From CBDTYW01 sp965364735 (GTDB lineage Bacteria; Actinomycetota; Nitriliruptoria; Nitriliruptorales; Nitriliruptoraceae), in contig CBDTYW010000052.1 of the NCBI GenBank assembly GCA_965364735.1, forward strand, positions 1-17,354: DNA of 17,354 bases, given 5' to 3'. Of this stretch, positions 15,074 to 17,354 are shown in pieces. The notes under the pieces were generated by a model. The model did not search any database, was not told the DNA's origin, and worked only from the letters and a program-made list of their open reading frames with translations. Position 1 is the stretch's first letter. Every line of letters begins with the position of its first letter. The position numbers and the translations under genes were made by a program.

Positions 15074-15733
15074 TCAGAGGTAACCGCTCGCGTTGGGAGT
15101 CGCGGGCGGAGGATCTTCCGGCGAGGTCGGCGGCTGGGTGTCGCGCTGCTCGTCGCTGCTGGCCTGCTCGAATCGCCGGCCGCCGAACTGCTGCTGGATG
15201 ATGTCGTCGAAATGCGCCGCTGCGGCAGCGATGGTGACGACGGAGGACTGCAGCTCCGGTGCGTCCAACGTCGTGCCGAGCAGCGAATGGCGCAGCCACA
15301 CCGCGGCGTTGTCCGCGTCGTAGGAGAACGCGCCGAACCCGAGCTTGTGGTTGGTCGTCAGCAGGAACTGGCCGAGCTCAGGCGACAGGTCCAGCCCGAT
15401 GTTGGTGATGGAGAACACCCCGACCTGTGGGCCGACCTGACTCATGTTGATCGTGACGAAGACGCGCGCTCCCTGGTGCAGGAACGTGAAGTTGCCGTTC
15501 TGGTCGACCTCGTAGCCGCCGAGGGTCACCCGGAGTAGCTCGCCGACATGGGCGCGCAGGTCCACAGGGTCCACGAAGATGCCCGTCCGACGCGGCGGAG
15601 CGACCATGGGCTGGCCCGGGACGGGCGAAGCCTGCTTCTCGCGTGCCTCGATCGCGCGCTCGTCCGTGCTGGCGTCCTCGTCCACGGTGGCGGCGCCGGC
15701 GGCGTGATCAGTCTGGGCTTCTTCGTCGGTCAC
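15074..15733 (-). CDS. YbjN-domain protein (CesT/type III chaperone-like fold)
   Basis: A 219-residue cytosolic protein. Residues 1-50 are acidic, low complexity and Ala/Asp/Glu-rich. Residues about 55-185 resemble the YbjN / bacterial sensory transduction regulator family: LLRVTLGGYEVDQNGNFTF, then a strand pair with GVFSITNIGLDLSPELGQFL, then TTNHKLGFGAFSYDADNAAVWLRH and a closing helix. The tail is Pro/Ser/Asp-rich. Related YbjN domains have been proposed as protein-binding or chaperone-like modules. The start is GTG at 15733, with GAGG about five bases upstream; further upstream the frame looks non-coding. It lies 76 bases downstream of the ArsA-like gene on the same strand, so it is likely in that operon, and it converges on whiB. 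Confidence 0.8.
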   Translation of the reverse strand: MTDEEAQTDHAAGAATVDEDASTDERAIEAREKQASPVPGQPMVAPPRRTGIFVDPVDLRAHVGELLRVTLGGYEVDQNGNFTFLHQGARVFVTINMSQVGPQVGVFSITNIGLDLSPELGQFLLTTNHKLGFGAFSYDADNAAVWLRHSLLGTTLDAPELQSSVVTIAAAAAHFDDIIQQQFGGRRFEQASSDEQRDTQPPTSPEDPPPATPNASGYL

Positions 15734-15755
15734 GGGTGCCTCGTGGTCGGGGTGT

Positions 15756-15786
15756 TGGCAGGTCGGGGGATGAGGGTGGCAGGTCG
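15756..15786. repeat. 10-bp direct repeats between the ArsA-like and YbjN-like genes
   Basis: TGGCAGGTCG occurs at 15756-15765 and 15777-15786, 21 bases start to start, two turns of DNA. They lie just upstream of the YbjN-like start on its strand (CGACCTGCCA there). They could be an operator for an internal promoter, or chance. Confidence 0.35.
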
Positions 15787-15809
15787 TGGGTCGTCGCGGT
15801 GACGCGCAG

Positions 15810-16961
15810 TCACGACACCAGCTTCGACGCGATCTCCTCAAGTCCCTCGAGGTCGTGGACGTCCGTCCGAAGCAGCGGGACCTCAACGATGTTGTCCACG
15901 AGGTGACCGTAGACCGCGGCGCGGACGTCGCGACGCTGACGGGCACCGAGGTTGCGAGTGTCGGCGAGCACGCGCAGGGCCCCTGCAGCGCCTCGGTCAC
16001 CCTCGTCGCCGCCGTCGAGGTCGGCTGCGGCGCGCCGCAGCGCCGCCGCGTCCGGACCCTCCTCGATCAGCGGCAGGAGGCGGTTCACGACGAGGCCCGC
16101 GCTGTGCAGGCCCTCCTCGCGGAGACGCTCGAGGAAGTAGCGGGCCTCACGCAGCGGCGGGGGCTGCGGCGAGGTCACCACGACGAAGACGCTCCGTGGG
16201 TCCTGGAGGAGCACGAGCACCTCGTCAGCGCGTTGCTTGAAGCCCTCGTACATGCCCTCGAAGTTGCGGAAGAAGCTCGCGAGGTCCTCGAGCAGCTCCA
16301 TCCCGGTGACCTTGCCGGCGATCTTCATGAACGCGGTCGCGCCGAAGTTCACCGCGCGGAGGTAGGTCTTGCCGACCGCCGCGCCCGGCTTCATCAGCAC
16401 CCGCAGGAGCTTGCCGTCGAGGAAGTCGCCCATCCGCTTCGGCGCGTCGAGGAAGTCCAGAGCGTTGCGGGTCGGCGGGGTGTCGATGATGAGCAGGTCC
16501 CACTCGCCGCTGGTGTGCAGCTCGTGGAGCTTCTCCATCGCCATGTACTCCTGGGTCCCGCTGAGCGAGGACGACAGGGTCTTGTAGATCTGGTTCTCCC
16601 GGATGCCGGCCGCGGCTTCGGGGCTCGCCGCGGTCCGCTCGATCAGTTGGTCGAACGTGGACTCCATGTCGAGCATCATCGCATGGAGCTCGCCGTCACC
16701 CTCGAGCTCCGCGACGGTGACGCGGGTCGGGACGTTGCTGAGCTCCTCGAGCCCCATGGACTGGGCGAGCCGGCGGGCGGGGTCGATCGTCATCACCAAG
16801 GTGCGGCGACCGGCACGCGACGCGGCGACGCCGAGCGCAGCAGCGGTCGTGGTCTTGCCGACGCCGCCTGCGCCGGTCGTGACGATGATGTGGGCGTCAC
16901 GGATGGCGGCGACGAGCGTGCCGTCGCCCATCTCGGTGGACACGGGGGGAAGGGATGCCAT
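15810..16961 (-). CDS. ArsA/Get3-like ATPase (Rv3680-like)
   Basis: A 383-residue P-loop ATPase of the SIMIBI ArsA/Get3 class. The P-loop is TGAGGVGKTTT (K36); switch I is TIDPARRLAQ (about 59-67); switch II/Walker B is LLIIDTPPTRNALDFLDAP (about 157-173). The extra signature lysine of ArsA (GKGGVGKT) is Ala here. A Met-rich helical segment in the middle (about 140-260) is typical of the client-binding region in this class. Such ATPases bind hydrophobic or tail-anchored clients, or export oxyanions; no arsenite pump or arsenic cysteines are seen, so resistance is unlikely. The start is ATG at 16961, with GGAG seven bases upstream. It follows a second family member by 66 bases. In M. tuberculosis the pair Rv3679/Rv3680 (BagA/BagB, from memory) act together. 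Confidence 0.9.
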   Translation of the reverse strand: MASLPPVSTEMGDGTLVAAIRDAHIIVTTGAGGVGKTTTAAALGVAASRAGRRTLVMTIDPARRLAQSMGLEELSNVPTRVTVAELEGDGELHAMMLDMESTFDQLIERTAASPEAAAGIRENQIYKTLSSSLSGTQEYMAMEKLHELHTSGEWDLLIIDTPPTRNALDFLDAPKRMGDFLDGKLLRVLMKPGAAVGKTYLRAVNFGATAFMKIAGKVTGMELLEDLASFFRNFEGMYEGFKQRADEVLVLLQDPRSVFVVVTSPQPPPLREARYFLERLREEGLHSAGLVVNRLLPLIEEGPDAAALRRAAADLDGGDEGDRGAAGALRVLADTRNLGARQRRDVRAAVYGHLVDNIVEVPLLRTDVHDLEGLEEIASKLVS

Positions 16962-17027
16962 CGGCGGGCTCCGTGAAGGTCAGTCAGATCGTGGGGTGCA
17001 GCGCGGTGGCTGCGGACGCGGGCCGGC

Positions 17028-17354
17028 TCAGACCGGCAGCTCCGTGGTGATGCCCGCACCCGCCTCGGCGGTGGCGCCGGACTCGCCGACCTGCACGGCG
17101 ACGTGGTCCGCGAGCAGCTCGAGGTCACGCTCATCGAACGTGGGGCCCGTGAGCTGCGGCAGCTCGAGCATCTCCCCGCCGATGCGTTCGGCGAGGTCCG
17201 CCCGCAGATCGCGCTGCAGCTCGAGGCGGGCGTGGTGGCGGTCGGTCAGGGCAAGGGCGATCTCGGCGATCTCGGGCGGCAGGGTCGCTCCGACGCGCTC
17301 GGTGCGAGCTTGCAGCGCGGCGGGTCCGGCGGCGGCCAGCGAGCGGGCCGCGTC
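17028..17354 (-). CDS. ArsA/Get3-like ATPase (Rv3679-like), C-terminal part only
   Basis: An open frame on the minus strand from the window edge to TGA at 17028-17030, 108 codons. It reads PEIAEIALALTDRHHARLELQ, a helical Arg/Leu-rich stretch, then GGEMLELPQLTGPTFDERDLELLADHV, the pattern that ends ArsA/Get3-like ATPases (a Leu-Pro hydrophobic motif followed by a closing acidic helix). The start, P-loop and switch motifs lie outside the window. It is 66 bases upstream of the second ATPase in transcription order and is probably co-transcribed. The identification rests on this C-terminal pattern and on position. Confidence 0.75.
   Translation of the reverse strand, partial: DAARSLAAAGPAALQARTERVGATLPPEIAEIALALTDRHHARLELQRDLRADLAERIGGEMLELPQLTGPTFDERDLELLADHVAVQVGESGATAEAGAGITTELPV

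Noticed and set aside
15734..16000. Upstream extension of the YbjN-like protein
   Set aside because: The extra 89 residues overlap the ArsA-like gene end and read as Ser/Arg/Thr-rich shadow text. GTG 15733 has GAGG upstream.
15786..16976. 396-codon plus-strand frame opposite the ArsA-like ATPase
   Set aside because: A low-complexity antisense frame. The minus strand carries P-loop, DPARR and DTPP motifs.
15810..17354. ArsA-like pair as an arsenic-resistance operon
   Set aside because: No arsB, arsC or arsR neighbour and no arsenic-binding cysteine triad were seen. The context fits the Rv3679-Rv3680 type.

Overview
The window is very GC-rich and densely coded, and it carries a WhiB-family iron-sulfur regulator. 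Together with WhiB, a PonA2-like PASTA transpeptidase, a BON-OmpA envelope protein and an aspartokinase with an internal translation start, this points to an actinobacterium (Actinomycetota). Several proteins look divergent from mycobacterial and Streptomyces versions, so a deep-branching class such as Nitriliruptoria or Acidimicrobiia is plausible, but I cannot fix the taxon from sequence alone.

Layout, left to right. Positions 1-2676 hold the last codons of an upstream gene, a 528-residue short-chain dehydrogenase with an N-terminal Cys4 extension (+), and a convergent secreted lipoprotein (-). A tRNA-Gly(CCC) (-) is divergent from dcd, encoding dCTP deaminase (+). Then follow a BON-OmpA envelope protein and a membrane-anchored coiled-coil/helix-hairpin-helix protein (+), lysC with an internal beta-subunit start, asd, and a small MazG-like protein overlapping the end of asd (+). 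A PAS-PAS-GGDEF-EAL cyclic-di-GMP protein lies on the minus strand. After a 317-base gap come a tRNA-Pro(CGG) (+) and a strong bidirectional hairpin.

Positions 10732-17354 form one recognisable cell-envelope locus. In minus-strand transcription order it holds an ArsA/Get3-like ATPase (C-terminus only, cut by the window edge), a second ArsA/Get3-like ATPase, a YbjN-like protein, then, after an inverted whiB gene, a class A penicillin-binding protein with PASTA domains and a membrane-anchored metallophosphoesterase overlapping it by 4 bases. Gene content, order and relative strands match, from memory, the Mycobacterium tuberculosis segment Rv3679-Rv3680-whiB4-ponA2-Rv3683, with the YbjN-like gene as an apparent extra member.

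How the parts fit: lysC and asd catalyse the first two steps from aspartate towards lysine, threonine, methionine and diaminopimelate. Diaminopimelate feeds the peptidoglycan that the penicillin-binding protein polymerises and that the OmpA domain may bind. Dcd and the MazG-like protein act on nucleotide pools. I see no phage, transposon, CRISPR or integrated element. The most interesting points are the conserved redox/envelope locus, the paired BON-OmpA and HhH proteins, the SDR with a replaced catalytic tyrosine, and the internal start in lysC.
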